The notes under the pieces were generated by a model. The model made no database searches. It worked only from the letters and a program-made list of their open reading frames with translations, and was not told the origin of the DNA. 64,000 nt of DNA from Shewanella sp. HN-41. Lineage in GTDB: Bacteria > Pseudomonadota > Gammaproteobacteria > Enterobacterales > Shewanellaceae. A program made the translations under genes and the position numbers. The stretch covers positions 1 through 64,000 of the forward strand of contig NZ_AFOZ01000017.1 of NCBI RefSeq assembly GCF_000217915.1. Direction: 5' to 3'. Shown here in pieces: positions 46,263-56,058 of the stretch. The stretch's first letter is position 1; each line of letters opens with the position of its first letter.

Positions 46263-47779
46263 GTGTTTTGTGTTGTATTGTAAGGGCCGAAATAATGGTT
46301 CACTATTGCAGCACAATAACTCTTTGCCTGTGCAGTGATTTCAGCAGAGATGGGTTTGAAGGGAAGTTTAAGCTGAGGATCGCGAAAGTCCATTCCCGCT
46401 AAGAGGGAGTACCAAGAGGGACGAAAATAAGCCAACTGTTGATCGTATTTGTAGAGTTGAAAATCAAAATCCTCTCCCCTATGCCATGCCTGGAGTAACT
46501 GTTTAAGTCTAAGAGAAATAACAACATTTCTAGCATCTTGCCAGTAGTTGCTATCACTACGCTTGCTCGTCACATAATGAGCCTGAATATAATCCTTCAC
46601 GCCAAGCACTAACTGCATTACCGACTGATTCAGCGTTTGTCGACTTAAGGTTTCTGCCTGCTTATTCAATTGATAACGCTCGAATAACGCCATAAATCGT
46701 TCTAGGGTGAACTGGGTCACCATAATCGAAGTGGCTTCTAAGGGTTCGATAAAACTCTGGGCAAGCCCTATTGCCAATACATTGTTGTGCCAAGCTTTTT
46801 CACTCACACCTACGCGCATTTTAAGGTGACGAACAGGTGTTGACTCGGACAAGTTCAAGTGGTGTAGCAACGTCTTTGTGGCCGTTTGGGCACAGATATG
46901 ACGACTGCTATACACATAGCCATTGCCTATCCTATGGGCGAGGGGAATTTGCCATAGCCAGCCCGCACCGAGTGCCGTGGCGCGGGTATGGTATTTGGCG
47001 AAAAGAGCATCTGGGGTGCTATTTAAATCGACGGGGACAGTAACCGCACTGTCATTGAGTAATGCTTCTGCAAAGGATTGAAAGGGGACGTTCAAGTTTT
47101 TATGCATTAGCTGAGCGTTAAAGCCACTGGCATCGATAAAAAAATCTGCATCGAGTCTCTGGCCGCTAGCGAGTGTTAAGCTGTTAATATCATGATTATT
47201 ATGCTGAGAAACAGAAATAACATCGCCAATAATATGCAGTACACCGCGTTTGCAGGCATATTCTTTTAAATAGTTGGCCAATTGTGTGGCATCGAAATGG
47301 TAGCCATATTCATTGGTAAATGGCAGTTCCCTTTGAGGACGAGGGCTAAGATTATGCTTAGCGAGTACACCACTAGAGAAAAAATCGTCCGGTTGTACCG
47401 CATCACCTTGTCCGCGGCGCCTTGCATTTGCATTTACGAAGAACACTTCAGCGGGTTTTACATCCAGTTGAAAATAGAAGGGGTGAAAATATTGCTGTCC
47501 ATCACCATTCCAATTGATAAAATCGATGCCCGTTTTATAGCTGGCATGGCATTTTTCCATCCAATCGGCTTCGCAAATGCCTAGTTTATCCATAAAACGC
47601 TTCAGGTGTGGTGTCGAACCCTCGCCAACCCCAATAGTCCCTATATTTGCGGACTCGACTAGGCAAATCTTTATGGCGGCAAAAAGGGGATTATTCACCA
47701 GTGCCGCAGCAGCCATCCAACCCGCAGTACCACCGCCTAAGATGAGAATCTGCTGAATGTTTTTCTTATGCTTCTTCAT
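46259..47779 (-). CDS. tryptophan-halogenase-like flavin-dependent protein
   Basis: A 506-residue flavoprotein. The FAD motif ILGGGTAGWMAAAAL is at the start (about 13-27). The halogenase WxWxIP signature is present as GWLWQIP (about 270). The catalytic lysine region reads ASYKTGIDF, and GSTPHLKRFMDKLG matches the active-site segment. Flavin-dependent halogenases add chlorine to tryptophan or indoles, but relatives beside TonB receptors in polysaccharide loci are common in Shewanella and Xanthomonas with unproven function. It lies 64 bases after the TonB receptor on the same strand and is probably co-transcribed. Confidence 0.85.
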   Translation of the reverse strand: MKKHKKNIQQILILGGGTAGWMAAAALVNNPLFAAIKICLVESANIGTIGVGEGSTPHLKRFMDKLGICEADWMEKCHASYKTGIDFINWNGDGQQYFHPFYFQLDVKPAEVFFVNANARRRGQGDAVQPDDFFSSGVLAKHNLSPRPQRELPFTNEYGYHFDATQLANYLKEYACKRGVLHIIGDVISVSQHNNHDINSLTLASGQRLDADFFIDASGFNAQLMHKNLNVPFQSFAEALLNDSAVTVPVDLNSTPDALFAKYHTRATALGAGWLWQIPLAHRIGNGYVYSSRHICAQTATKTLLHHLNLSESTPVRHLKMRVGVSEKAWHNNVLAIGLAQSFIEPLEATSIMVTQFTLERFMALFERYQLNKQAETLSRQTLNQSVMQLVLGVKDYIQAHYVTSKRSDSNYWQDARNVVISLRLKQLLQAWHRGEDFDFQLYKYDQQLAYFRPSWYSLLAGMDFRDPQLKLPFKPISAEITAQAKSYCAAIVNHYFGPYNTTQNT

Positions 47780-47843
47780 GGGACATTACTCTAAATTTTA
47801 ATAAAATAGCCGACACTTAGGTCGGCTATCATATTGAAACACA

Positions 47844-50480
47844 TTAAAATTTGTAGCTCGCCCCTAGGTAGTAACGGGAGCCAAACTCTATGGTGTTTTG
47901 AGTTAAACCATAATTAACATCATAGGATTGCACTACTTCATTGGTTAGATTCACCCCTTCTAAGGAGAAGTCTAAGTTTTCCATTGCATGCCAAATAATC
48001 GACGCATCCACTTGTTGATAGCTGTCGTTTAGCACGTTTTGAATGTTACCCACGCCTAAGTATTCTGAACGCCAGTTATAGGCGATACGGGCGCTGAACA
48101 GATCATCTTCATAGAAGAATGAGCCGTTGAAGGAGTTTTCTGACACGCCTTCGATCATTTGTTCGGTGCCATCGGGGCGAGTGCTCTGACTGTCAACATA
48201 GGTGTAGTTGGTTAAGAAGCCAAAACCGCTTTCAAAGTTATGTTGCAGCTGGATTTCAAGCCCAGTCACAGAGCCGCTACCGCCATTCTCTGGAGCGGTA
48301 ACCCGGCATTTATCCCACTCGGACTCTGAGGCGCCGCAACCTTCGACATATTTTACTGACTCAGTCACAAATACGACGTTATCGATATCTTTGTAAAATA
48401 CTGCAGCTGAAAGCATTGAGGATTCAGTGAAATACCATTCAATGCCTAAATCAGCTTGGTTGGCTGTATAGGGTTTAAGATCAGGATTTCCTCCCGTAGC
48501 AGTACCGAAGTTTTTCGCTATGGCTAATCCAGGTTTGAGATCGCTGTAATTGTTGCGAGCCATTACGGATGAGGCTGCGGCGCGCACGATAATGTCTTCC
48601 CTCAGATCGAAGGCGATGTTGATGCTCGGCAACCAATTATCGTAATTGACGGATTCATTGTAGGGCTTACCGTCGGCAAAACCGGTTGAGGTTTGGTCTG
48701 TGTTAACGTAACGCAGGCCAAAGTTACCACGGTAGAATTCGCCGCTGAAATCCGCTTGGGCATAGAGGGCCAACATATCCTCTTCGACAGTGAAAGTGTT
48801 GCCGAGATCGGCGACTTCCACTAACTCGCCATTGGCGTATTTCTCGCTGATAAAGGCCCACCATTTGTCTTCATCTAACTTGGCATAGGAGTCGAGCACA
48901 TTGCCGCCGCTCTGGGAATGTAGCCCAGACAGCACGCCATCACTCCAGTTTGCTAGGTTGCCATCAGGGACGAAACCGAGGATTTCAGCGGGGTTGCGGT
49001 TGAAGGCATTACGCTCGAAATCACTGGCATTGTATTTTATGCCGACGGCGACTTTATTAATAAAATCATGATCGAGTTGATATTCGAAATCGGATTGGGC
49101 GTAGCTGACTTTATGCTCTTGTACTGTGGTTTCATAGTTCGCCTCTTGGGCGTGTTTGAATTGGCTAGCATCGTTGGCATCTAGGCTCGTCAGCACCACT
49201 TGATAGGGCCCTGTGGCATCGTAACTAAAGCCGCCATCGACACTGCCTTGACCATTAGGGAAGGCGGGATCGCCAATTTTGCCGCCTTGATCCGTCGCTG
49301 GGATCCACCAGGAAGAAGAGCCGCCTTGGGTGCCGCCATCTGAGGTTGATTGGCCAATGACACCGCTCAGTGTGAAGTTATCTCCTTGATATTTACCTGT
49401 AAGATTAAGTACATCAGTCTTCATATTAACCGCGTGGCGCACCACAGGGTTATAAATAATCGACGCATATGCCGGCAGAATCGTCGCCGACGCTGTGCCG
49501 CCTTGGGCATTGTTGACCACATTAGTCGAGCCTGAACCTCGGGCTCCAACGGTAAGGAAGTTATGGTTAACATGTGGATTATCAAATTCGAAATTAAAAT
49601 AATCTAAGGTGAAATCCATTTTATCTGAGGGAGCAAACTGCAAGGTGACTTGAGCGCTGGTACGTTCTCGTTCTGCTTTAAAGGCCTGTGAACCTATCCC
49701 CCAAGCCCCAACGGTTGACTCTTGGTTTTGCGCGGGATCTTCGGTGAAATACTCATAATATCCGCTCAGCGATTCGAGTACATGACGGCCACTCGTTAAC
49801 TTTTCCACTGAGTATGCCGCTAATATCCCAAACTGTTCATCGTCATCTTTCCAGCTCCCGAGGAAAGATCCACTCGGATCGGTTTCATCGTATAGGCTGC
49901 TTTGGCTTAGTTCGCCAGAGACTTGATAAGTGTGAGCATCGAGGTTGAGCGGTTTGCGGGTTTTGAGATCGACCGTGCCCCCTAATGCACCTTCTTCAAG
50001 ATTGGCGGTTGGCGTTTTGTGCACTTCAACTGTGTTGACTTGTTCTGCCGACAATAATTCCATATTGAAGGTACGGGTGGCAGGACCAAGATCATACCAA
50101 GAAGTGCTGGCAACGGTTTGACCATTAAGCAAAATACGGCTCTGCTCTGGCGCCGTACCGCGAATGGTGACCCCGCTCACTTCACCGTATTGCCTATCGA
50201 CCGTCACCCCAGAGATCCGCTGCAGCGCATCACCGATGTTTTTATCGGGAAATTTACCTATGTCTTCCGAGGTGATGGCATCGACCGTGGAGTCGGCGAA
50301 GCGTTTGGTATTCAAGGAAGCCTCAATCGAGCGACGTATGCCGCGCACTTGGATGACCTCCATATTTTCTGTCGTTGCCTCTTGTTGCTCCGCCGCAACT
50401 GCGGTTGAGCTCATCCCGAATAAGGCGTTAGCGATACATAATGCGAGCAAAGAGCTCTTAAATAGTTGACCTTCTGACAT
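47844..50480 (-). CDS. TonB-dependent outer-membrane receptor
   Basis: An 878-residue receptor. The signal peptide ends near TAVAAE (about 30). A TonB-box-like MEVIQVRGIRRSIEASLNTKR opens the plug domain (about 45-170), with DIGKFPDKNIGDALQRISGVTV and GAPEQSRILLNGQTV-type motifs. The 22-strand barrel fills the rest and ends ASYKF (C-terminal Phe). This RGIRRS plug type is common in receptors for oligosaccharides. Chitin oligosaccharide is the likely ligand from context. It is followed by the halogenase-like gene. The 348 bases upstream (50481-50828) have no gene. Confidence 0.92.
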   Translation of the reverse strand: MSEGQLFKSSLLALCIANALFGMSSTAVAAEQQEATTENMEVIQVRGIRRSIEASLNTKRFADSTVDAITSEDIGKFPDKNIGDALQRISGVTVDRQYGEVSGVTIRGTAPEQSRILLNGQTVASTSWYDLGPATRTFNMELLSAEQVNTVEVHKTPTANLEEGALGGTVDLKTRKPLNLDAHTYQVSGELSQSSLYDETDPSGSFLGSWKDDDEQFGILAAYSVEKLTSGRHVLESLSGYYEYFTEDPAQNQESTVGAWGIGSQAFKAERERTSAQVTLQFAPSDKMDFTLDYFNFEFDNPHVNHNFLTVGARGSGSTNVVNNAQGGTASATILPAYASIIYNPVVRHAVNMKTDVLNLTGKYQGDNFTLSGVIGQSTSDGGTQGGSSSWWIPATDQGGKIGDPAFPNGQGSVDGGFSYDATGPYQVVLTSLDANDASQFKHAQEANYETTVQEHKVSYAQSDFEYQLDHDFINKVAVGIKYNASDFERNAFNRNPAEILGFVPDGNLANWSDGVLSGLHSQSGGNVLDSYAKLDEDKWWAFISEKYANGELVEVADLGNTFTVEEDMLALYAQADFSGEFYRGNFGLRYVNTDQTSTGFADGKPYNESVNYDNWLPSINIAFDLREDIIVRAAASSVMARNNYSDLKPGLAIAKNFGTATGGNPDLKPYTANQADLGIEWYFTESSMLSAAVFYKDIDNVVFVTESVKYVEGCGASESEWDKCRVTAPENGGSGSVTGLEIQLQHNFESGFGFLTNYTYVDSQSTRPDGTEQMIEGVSENSFNGSFFYEDDLFSARIAYNWRSEYLGVGNIQNVLNDSYQQVDASIIWHAMENLDFSLEGVNLTNEVVQSYDVNYGLTQNTIEFGSRYYLGASYKF

Positions 50481-50828
50481 GTTATTGCGTCCCTGTAGTG
50501 CTTTAGTGTTGTATTTTCTGCAGTTAACTTACCTGTTATCGAATTGTTGATGCGGTACTTTTCACACTAGGATTGGTATTTTTCTATTGTGTTTAAAGCG
50601 AGGGAGGCGGTGACTTCAACTTGAGTAGTGATGGGGGATTTATCGATTTAGCGTAGAAAAGTATGGCTTGTTGCTAGGATGGTATAACTAACGCGGGCTG
50701 GAATACTCACTATAGATAAGCCGAGCGAATGAGTGCCGCCACCTGTGTACGAGCTTCAATGCAGTGGGAGCTAACTCATTAATTTTTTTTAAACATTAGC
50801 TTTAAAACATTATCTATAGGATGAGATC

Positions 50829-51956
50829 ATGAAACTGAAATCGATAGCCGCCGCAGTTGGACTCTGTTTAGCTAGCTTAAGTGTTGCCCATGCCAGCGAT
50901 AAAACCATTTACCTCACCTTTGATGATGGTCCAATTGACGCAACCTTAGGGCTGTTAGACGCGCTAAAGGACGCCAATATCAAGGCGACGTTCTTTATCA
51001 ATGCATTTCATATGTATGGCGAAGGGGATGAAAACGAAGCGTTAGCGGCCATAGCCCTTCAACGTTTGCTGGACGATGGTCATATTCTAGCAAACCACAG
51101 TTACGACCATATGCTGCATAACTGCACCGATGGCGTGCAATCGGGGGCGGCATATTGTAATCAAGTTGGCCTCTGGCCGGTTAAATCCTATCAAGATGCG
51201 GCCACCGATTTTACCTACTTCGTGACGAACACGGCCAAAGTGGCTGAACTTATTCCTAATGCCGCCAGTTATCCCAATAACAAGATGACTAAATTGGCGC
51301 GTTTGCCCTACACCAATGGCTGGCGAGTCACCAGTAAACTCAAAGGCGACGGCTTGTGTGCAACCTCTGATACTGTGCCGCCTTGGGATCCTGCTTTTGC
51401 TTGTACCGCCGAAACCTCGACCAACAGTTCGCAAGTAGCGGTGCAAATTCAAAACATGCTTGCCGAGAGTGACTATAAGATATTTGGTTGGGACTTTGAT
51501 TGGGGGCCTGAAAACTGGGGCGTCGCATTCCCTGCTGAAACCATGGCCGATGGGGTTGAGTTGGTGAATAAAATCAATCAAGTGATCAACACTTGTGCAC
51601 CTACGACGATGAACCCTCTCAACAGTCGCACGCAGAACTTAGACTGTAGCGATGGTTTGCACGACGGTAAAGTGGTGATCTTGACCCACGACTTCCTGTT
51701 TGAGAATGCGCACCGTGGTCAAGGTGCGACCATTAACTTGCCTAAAATTAAACGCTTTGTGGAAGAGGCGCAGCGCCAAGGATATCGATTCGATACGCTA
51801 GATAACTATGCACCTGCTTGGCAGGATCAGCATGATTATCAGCAGCCTGAGTTTGTGTCCTACCAAGATAAAATCTATTCCCTAGTACAAGCGCACTTCT
51901 CTCAAAGCAATTGGCAACCGAGCCAAACCCCAGCCTTGTGGAAAAACGAGAAGTAG
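50829..51956 (+). CDS. secreted chitin-oligosaccharide deacetylase
   Basis: A 375-residue secreted enzyme with a signal peptide (about 1-22, ending AHA). The NodB domain starts KTIYLTFDDGPIDATLGLLDAL, with the catalytic Asp and first zinc Asp in DDGP and the zinc histidines in LANHSYDHML. The tail (about 322-372) looks like a chitin-binding CBM5/12 module (QPEFVSYQDKIYSLVQAHFSQSN). The long extra loops match the marine Vibrio/Shewanella enzymes that remove an acetyl group from chitobiose and larger oligomers. It is divergent from the TonB receptor. The product GlcNAc-GlcN would feed the same locus. Confidence 0.9.
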   Translation: MKLKSIAAAVGLCLASLSVAHASDKTIYLTFDDGPIDATLGLLDALKDANIKATFFINAFHMYGEGDENEALAAIALQRLLDDGHILANHSYDHMLHNCTDGVQSGAAYCNQVGLWPVKSYQDAATDFTYFVTNTAKVAELIPNAASYPNNKMTKLARLPYTNGWRVTSKLKGDGLCATSDTVPPWDPAFACTAETSTNSSQVAVQIQNMLAESDYKIFGWDFDWGPENWGVAFPAETMADGVELVNKINQVINTCAPTTMNPLNSRTQNLDCSDGLHDGKVVILTHDFLFENAHRGQGATINLPKIKRFVEEAQRQGYRFDTLDNYAPAWQDQHDYQQPEFVSYQDKIYSLVQAHFSQSNWQPSQTPALWKNEK

Positions 51957-51964
51957 GATGTCTC

Positions 51965-51986
51965 GGGCCGAGTATTTACTCGGCCC
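51965..51986 (+). terminator. stem-loop after the deacetylase gene
   Basis: A perfect 10-bp stem (GGGCCGAGTA with TACTCGGCCC) has a very tight loop. It lies 8 bases past the stop and has no T-run, so a terminator role is likely but not certain. Confidence 0.6.
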
Positions 51987-52168
51987 ATATATTCATCGAG
52001 TAATGGGCATGTTGCTGAACTCAGCCTGACAAATTTCAAAATAGCGTCATTTTTTACACTTTACCCACTCCGCTTTAACTCAGTATCTGTAATACTGCTC
52101 CGACATCGATTTGAAGTTGATCTGTATTAGAAGAGCAGTGCATAAAGAGCGTGATTGGGGGAGAAAAG

Positions 52169-52954
52169 ATGAGTACGTTTGTAAAATTAACCATAGTCGC
52201 CACTGTTGTTGTACTCGGTATTCTTGCCGCGGGCATTTACCGTTTCAACATGACTAATGATGATATTTTTATGGTGATGGAAGATGGTCAGGTCATGCAA
52301 TATGACGAGGCTAAGGTGAAGAAACACGCCGATACTGTGGCGAATGAGACGCTAGGCACCCCTGAATTTGCTGTACCCAGTGAGGTAAAACCTGTGGCGA
52401 ATGCCTCGGAGGTTATGCTTAAACTCTTTAGCTTAAATACTGCAAACCCCTTTGAAATCAAATTACCAGAGGGGGGGCAGTCCGTGGTGCTAACCCATTT
52501 TATCAAGGTTAAACAAACGGAATTTGCCATGGGTGATTATCAGGATGGTGAAGTGAAGGGGCGAGTCTTACTCGACTATATGCGTATTACCCCGCTCAAC
52601 TTCGATCCGGCACTCAATCCTGATACTGAAAATCAAGCACCCGTTCAAGATGATCCTAACATGCAGACCATGCCCTTTGTTGCCCCCTTTATCGTGACCA
52701 CTCAAGGTTCTGGGGTGTTTTGGTATCTTGGATTATTTAACCTCGATTATGGTCATAACACTCTGAACCATTTAGGCAGTGTCATGTTAGGTGACCGGAT
52801 CGAAGTCGATAGTATAGAACCTGTATATCCCTTTGAATCGCCATATAAAGTGGCTGTGACTTATCGAGATAGGGCGCCGACTCAAGCTATGTCTGAAGAG
52901 CCTAAAATCGTTAAGACTATTGAGATGACAGTGAGTGAATCCGAGATCAAATAA
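52169..52954 (+). CDS. membrane-anchored hypothetical protein
   Basis: A 261-residue protein with one N-terminal membrane helix (LTIVATVVVLGILAAGIY, about 7-25) and a soluble domain probably outside the inner membrane. It has no motif I recognise. The Pro/Asp-rich middle (LNPDTENQAPVQDDPN) looks like a surface loop. Start: ATG 52169 with GGGGGAG before it; a frame-open ATG 18 bases earlier is unlikely. The DUF3224 gene follows after 149 bases. Confidence 0.7.
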   Translation: MSTFVKLTIVATVVVLGILAAGIYRFNMTNDDIFMVMEDGQVMQYDEAKVKKHADTVANETLGTPEFAVPSEVKPVANASEVMLKLFSLNTANPFEIKLPEGGQSVVLTHFIKVKQTEFAMGDYQDGEVKGRVLLDYMRITPLNFDPALNPDTENQAPVQDDPNMQTMPFVAPFIVTTQGSGVFWYLGLFNLDYGHNTLNHLGSVMLGDRIEVDSIEPVYPFESPYKVAVTYRDRAPTQAMSEEPKIVKTIEMTVSESEIK

Positions 52955-53103
52955 TTGAAATTAGGGTTATACAGAGTCCTGTGTTAAGTTATTTTTCGCC
53001 CAATTAACTCGCTTGGGATCCTAGGCTTAACTTTGCGCTTACTGTTTTTTTGGGGGCTCAAACTTAGGAATGAGCAGGCCAAGATAAAAACAAGGAGAGT
53101 ACG

Positions 53104-53526
53104 ATGAACGCGAAAAAAATCACCGGAAAATTCGATGTGAAACTCACCCCCAGTAGCACCTATGCAACTGGTGTCGATGGTGTGGCTCTTGGCCGGATGA
53201 CGTTAGATAAAACATTTTACGGTGAACTTGAGGCGCGTAGCCAGGGCGAAATGCTCAGTGCAATGACGTCAGTCAAAGGCTCTGCTGGCTATGTGGCGAT
53301 TGAGCAAGTGGTGGGTAACTTGTGTGGTAAGCAGGGCAGTTTCCTACTGCAACATTTTGGCATTATGACCGATGGGCAAAATCGTCTGATCTTAGAAGTG
53401 GTTCCCCATTCTGGCGCGGGCGAGTTGCAGGGGTTAAGCGGCACTATGGCCATCAGTATCGAAAATGGCCAACATTTCTATGAATTCCAGTTTGGCTTTG
53501 AAACCCGCGCAGAGCCTGAGTTTTAG
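53104..53526 (+). CDS. DUF3224 family protein
   Basis: A 140-residue protein of the allene-oxide-cyclase-like barrel family DUF3224. GRMTLDKTFYGELEARSQGEML, YVAIEQVVGNLCGKQGSFLLQH and LEVVPHSGAGELQGLSGTM are the family segments. Function is unknown. The ribosome-binding site is AAGGAGAG. It may be in one unit with the hypothetical gene before it. Confidence 0.88.
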   Translation: MNAKKITGKFDVKLTPSSTYATGVDGVALGRMTLDKTFYGELEARSQGEMLSAMTSVKGSAGYVAIEQVVGNLCGKQGSFLLQHFGIMTDGQNRLILEVVPHSGAGELQGLSGTMAISIENGQHFYEFQFGFETRAEPEF

Positions 53527-53596
53527 CTTGTATCCGGCATTCGCCTTCAGTCGTCCCATTTTCCGTTTCCCCAATTTGCAGGCTATAGGTGCATAG

Positions 53597-54266
53597 GTGA
53601 GGAGTGAGCTTAGTGGACCCCAATCGGCCTTAAAAAGTGCATTTTATCTTAATACGCTGAGCACTCGATACTGGCCATTGTTATGGCTGTTGCCACTGGG
53701 TTGTTAGTGCTTGGCATGCTCTGCGCCAAGACAGCGCTATTGCAACCCGATCCATCGCTGCAACTTGTGCTTGGCTGGGCGGCATTTTTTATGTTGTTAT
53801 CCGTGCTGCCGCTGGCATTTTACAGCAACAGTGCTGGTTAGACGCTGGGCAACGGCAACTGTGGATTGGCCGAGGTTTGTTCAATTGGGGATTGATGGGC
53901 GTGTGGTGCAGTTATGCCTTTGCCAACATTAAAGCCGTGAAACTTTGTTAGTTGCAAACCACCCACTGGCATCTGCTCGACCGCAATCGCCAAGTGCAAG
54001 ACACAGTCGAACACTGTCTCGCCTATTTACAATTACATCAACCAAGCGGCGCTCAATTGAAATAGGCTAATAGCAGCGATAGGAAGGAGTTACAACAAGC
54101 ACTGCAGCAATGAGCACAGGCGATAGGCTGTAAATTTTAGGATTTTAGCAACACCACTCAAAAATTACTTCTCCAAGCTAGTCAATTAAGTGTTATGCGG
54201 GTACTTATAGTGCTCACGATATTTATATTGATAAACATTGTTTTTTTGTTATTGATGGAATTTTAG
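53597..54266 (+). pseudogene. decayed membrane-protein gene
   Basis: Three frames carry pieces of one protein: LSTRYWPLLWLLPLG, then LLVLGMLCAKTALLQPDPSLQ..WAAFFMLLSVLPLAFY, then CWLDAGQRQLWIGRGLFNWG and onward. The third frame continues to 54266 through four in-frame stops (TAG after KLC, TAG after GAQLK, TGA after LQQ, TAG after CKF) and ends in a hydrophobic helix RVLIVLTIFILINIVFLLL. Two frameshifts and four stops show it is dead. The intact form would be about 220 residues with two N-terminal and one C-terminal membrane segments. No family is recognised. The rest of 53527-54557 shows no gene. Confidence 0.75.
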
Positions 54267-54557
54267 TTCGACACTATTTGGGGTGGGGATATGGGGGTTC
54301 AATGGGTCTTGGAGGGGGATAAACAGCTTCAAGGATGCAGGCTGGATTTCAATGTTAATATACCCGCACGAAGGGTAGCCGCATTTGTCTTGCCTGAATT
54401 GGAGAGACTGTAAGAGGGGATAAGTCATTTTTCGCTAAAAAACCTTGCAATACGTGTATATAAATCTCTCATCAATTTCTATAGGCAAACACCTATCAGC
54501 GAGTCTGGGTTGTTTAGTATCAAGGTCTGTTGCATTTGCATCACGGTAAATCGGCTG

Positions 54558-55949
54558 TCAGCTCGTTGCCAGAAGTGTCATTGTTTCTTTGTAGGGCAAT
54601 GAGACAAGTCGCAGTGCTTCTTGCTCTGAAGGCACATTGGTATACCCCATGATTAAACCATAGCGGCGGCTGGTACCGACATACCAAGCGGATAAGGGAA
54701 ACACCATTAGCTGATGTGTCTGCCAGATGTTGGCGAGCTTACTATCTTGGGTGCCCTTTTTAAGAAAGGCGACTATGTGCATCCCGCCGTCTGTTTGCTC
54801 AAACTCAAATACCCCTGAGTAGATTTGCTGCAGCGCGTTATACAGCATCATCCGCCTTTGCTGGTAAAGGGGGCGCATAGATTTCAAGTGTTTGAAAAAA
54901 TGTCCTTCAGACAGAAAGGCGGTCAGTATTTTTTGTGGCAGCAGTGGCTGGCCAGTTTCGACAATTTCGCCTGTCTCCATAAATTTGCCGATAAGCGCCT
55001 TGGGGATCACCAGATAACTGACCCGCATCGATGGCATGATGGTTTTACTGAAAGTGCCGACATAAATAACCCGCTCTTGGGTGTCGAGACTTTTCAGTGC
55101 TGGTATCACTTTGCGGGTGTAGTGAAACTCGCCATCATAGTCATCTTCAACTAACCAGGCATCATTGTCCTCTGCCCACTGTAATAAACGGTTACGCCGC
55201 GGCAGTGACAGGGTGACAGCCAGCGGGCTGTGATGGGACGGTGTCGTAATGACAAAACGGGCGTCGGCGTGATTACGAACGAGGTAATCGACATCCAGCC
55301 CCTCGCTATCCACTGGCACATAATGCAGGTTAAGTACCATTCGCTTGAGCAGTTTTTGCCCAAATAAATAGCCGGGGTCTTCGAACAGCACTTTGTCTTT
55401 GGGGCTGGCGATCGCCTGCAGGATAAGTGCAAGGCTGTGTTTGTAGCCGCTGGTAATAAAGACCTGCTCGGCAGCACAATTGAGCCCGCGCGAGATATTT
55501 ACGTAATTGGCAATAGCGTGACGCAGCGGTTCATATCCCATGGCTGAAGGAATGATCATATCTTCAGAACGCATGGTACGTATTGCCTTGCCTGATAACA
55601 GTAGCCACTTTTTGTGCGGAAAAACATCCAGCGCCGGAATGCCCAGACGCAGGAAACCAGGGGTGTCCCTCAGGTCGAGTAGCTCTTGCAGCTTTGCATC
55701 TTCAAGTGGCGGGGTCGTCGCTGCCGGCGTTTTTTTTATGTCTAGATCAGGATTAACTATGGTGCCCTTGGCGCCTTGGCTCACAAGATAACCTTCGCCA
55801 ATCAGAATGTCATAAGCCGTCTCTACGGTTTTCTTCGCGACCCCCAAGTCCTGTGCCAGCACCCGGATAGAAGGGACTTTCTCCCCAGGTTTTAGGCTTC
55901 CCGACAGAATACTTTGGGTATAGCGCTGGTATATGTCTTTATAGCCCAC
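54558..55949 (-). CDS. MocR-type GntR regulator with aminotransferase domain
   Basis: A 463-residue regulator. The GntR winged helix (about 1-70) shows LKPGEKVPSIRVLAQDLGVAKKTVETAYDILIGEGYL. The fold-type I aminotransferase-like domain (about 90-455) has the PLP lysine in VGTFSKTIMPSMRVSYLV and the ITSGYKHSL and ITTPSHHSPLAVTL segments. MocR proteins bind PLP and control a nearby gene; PdxR is one of them. It is divergent from the redox genes at 56059, 56720 and 57276, so those are the likely targets rather than PLP synthesis. Confidence 0.88.
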   Translation of the reverse strand: MGYKDIYQRYTQSILSGSLKPGEKVPSIRVLAQDLGVAKKTVETAYDILIGEGYLVSQGAKGTIVNPDLDIKKTPAATTPPLEDAKLQELLDLRDTPGFLRLGIPALDVFPHKKWLLLSGKAIRTMRSEDMIIPSAMGYEPLRHAIANYVNISRGLNCAAEQVFITSGYKHSLALILQAIASPKDKVLFEDPGYLFGQKLLKRMVLNLHYVPVDSEGLDVDYLVRNHADARFVITTPSHHSPLAVTLSLPRRNRLLQWAEDNDAWLVEDDYDGEFHYTRKVIPALKSLDTQERVIYVGTFSKTIMPSMRVSYLVIPKALIGKFMETGEIVETGQPLLPQKILTAFLSEGHFFKHLKSMRPLYQQRRMMLYNALQQIYSGVFEFEQTDGGMHIVAFLKKGTQDSKLANIWQTHQLMVFPLSAWYVGTSRRYGLIMGYTNVPSEQEALRLVSLPYKETMTLLATS

Positions 55950-56030
55950 TCAGATGTCCTACTTATTTTCATGGTTTTTGTACCTTTTTAATATGGCATA
56001 TAAGGCTAGACTGAGCCACATGAACATCAA

Positions 56031-56045
56031 GCGCCGCTGCGGCGC
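56031..56045. promoter_or_regulatory. 15-base palindrome before the azoreductase gene
   Basis: GCGCCGC-T-GCGGCGC is a perfect palindrome with one central base, 14 bases before the ATG at 56059 and within the divergent MocR region. It could be an operator or a hairpin near the ribosome-binding site, which is otherwise weak. Confidence 0.4.
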
Positions 56046-56058
56046 ATTGGATACTCCC

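Noticed and set aside
46259..47779. Antibiotic or halogenated natural-product cluster
   Set aside because: No peptide synthetase, polyketide synthase or prenyltransferase is near. The halogenase-like gene is paired with a TonB receptor in a sugar locus.
53711..53932. 73-codon plus-strand frame in the decayed region
   Set aside because: It reads a different frame of the pseudogene; its cysteine/histidine-rich translation is a frame artefact.
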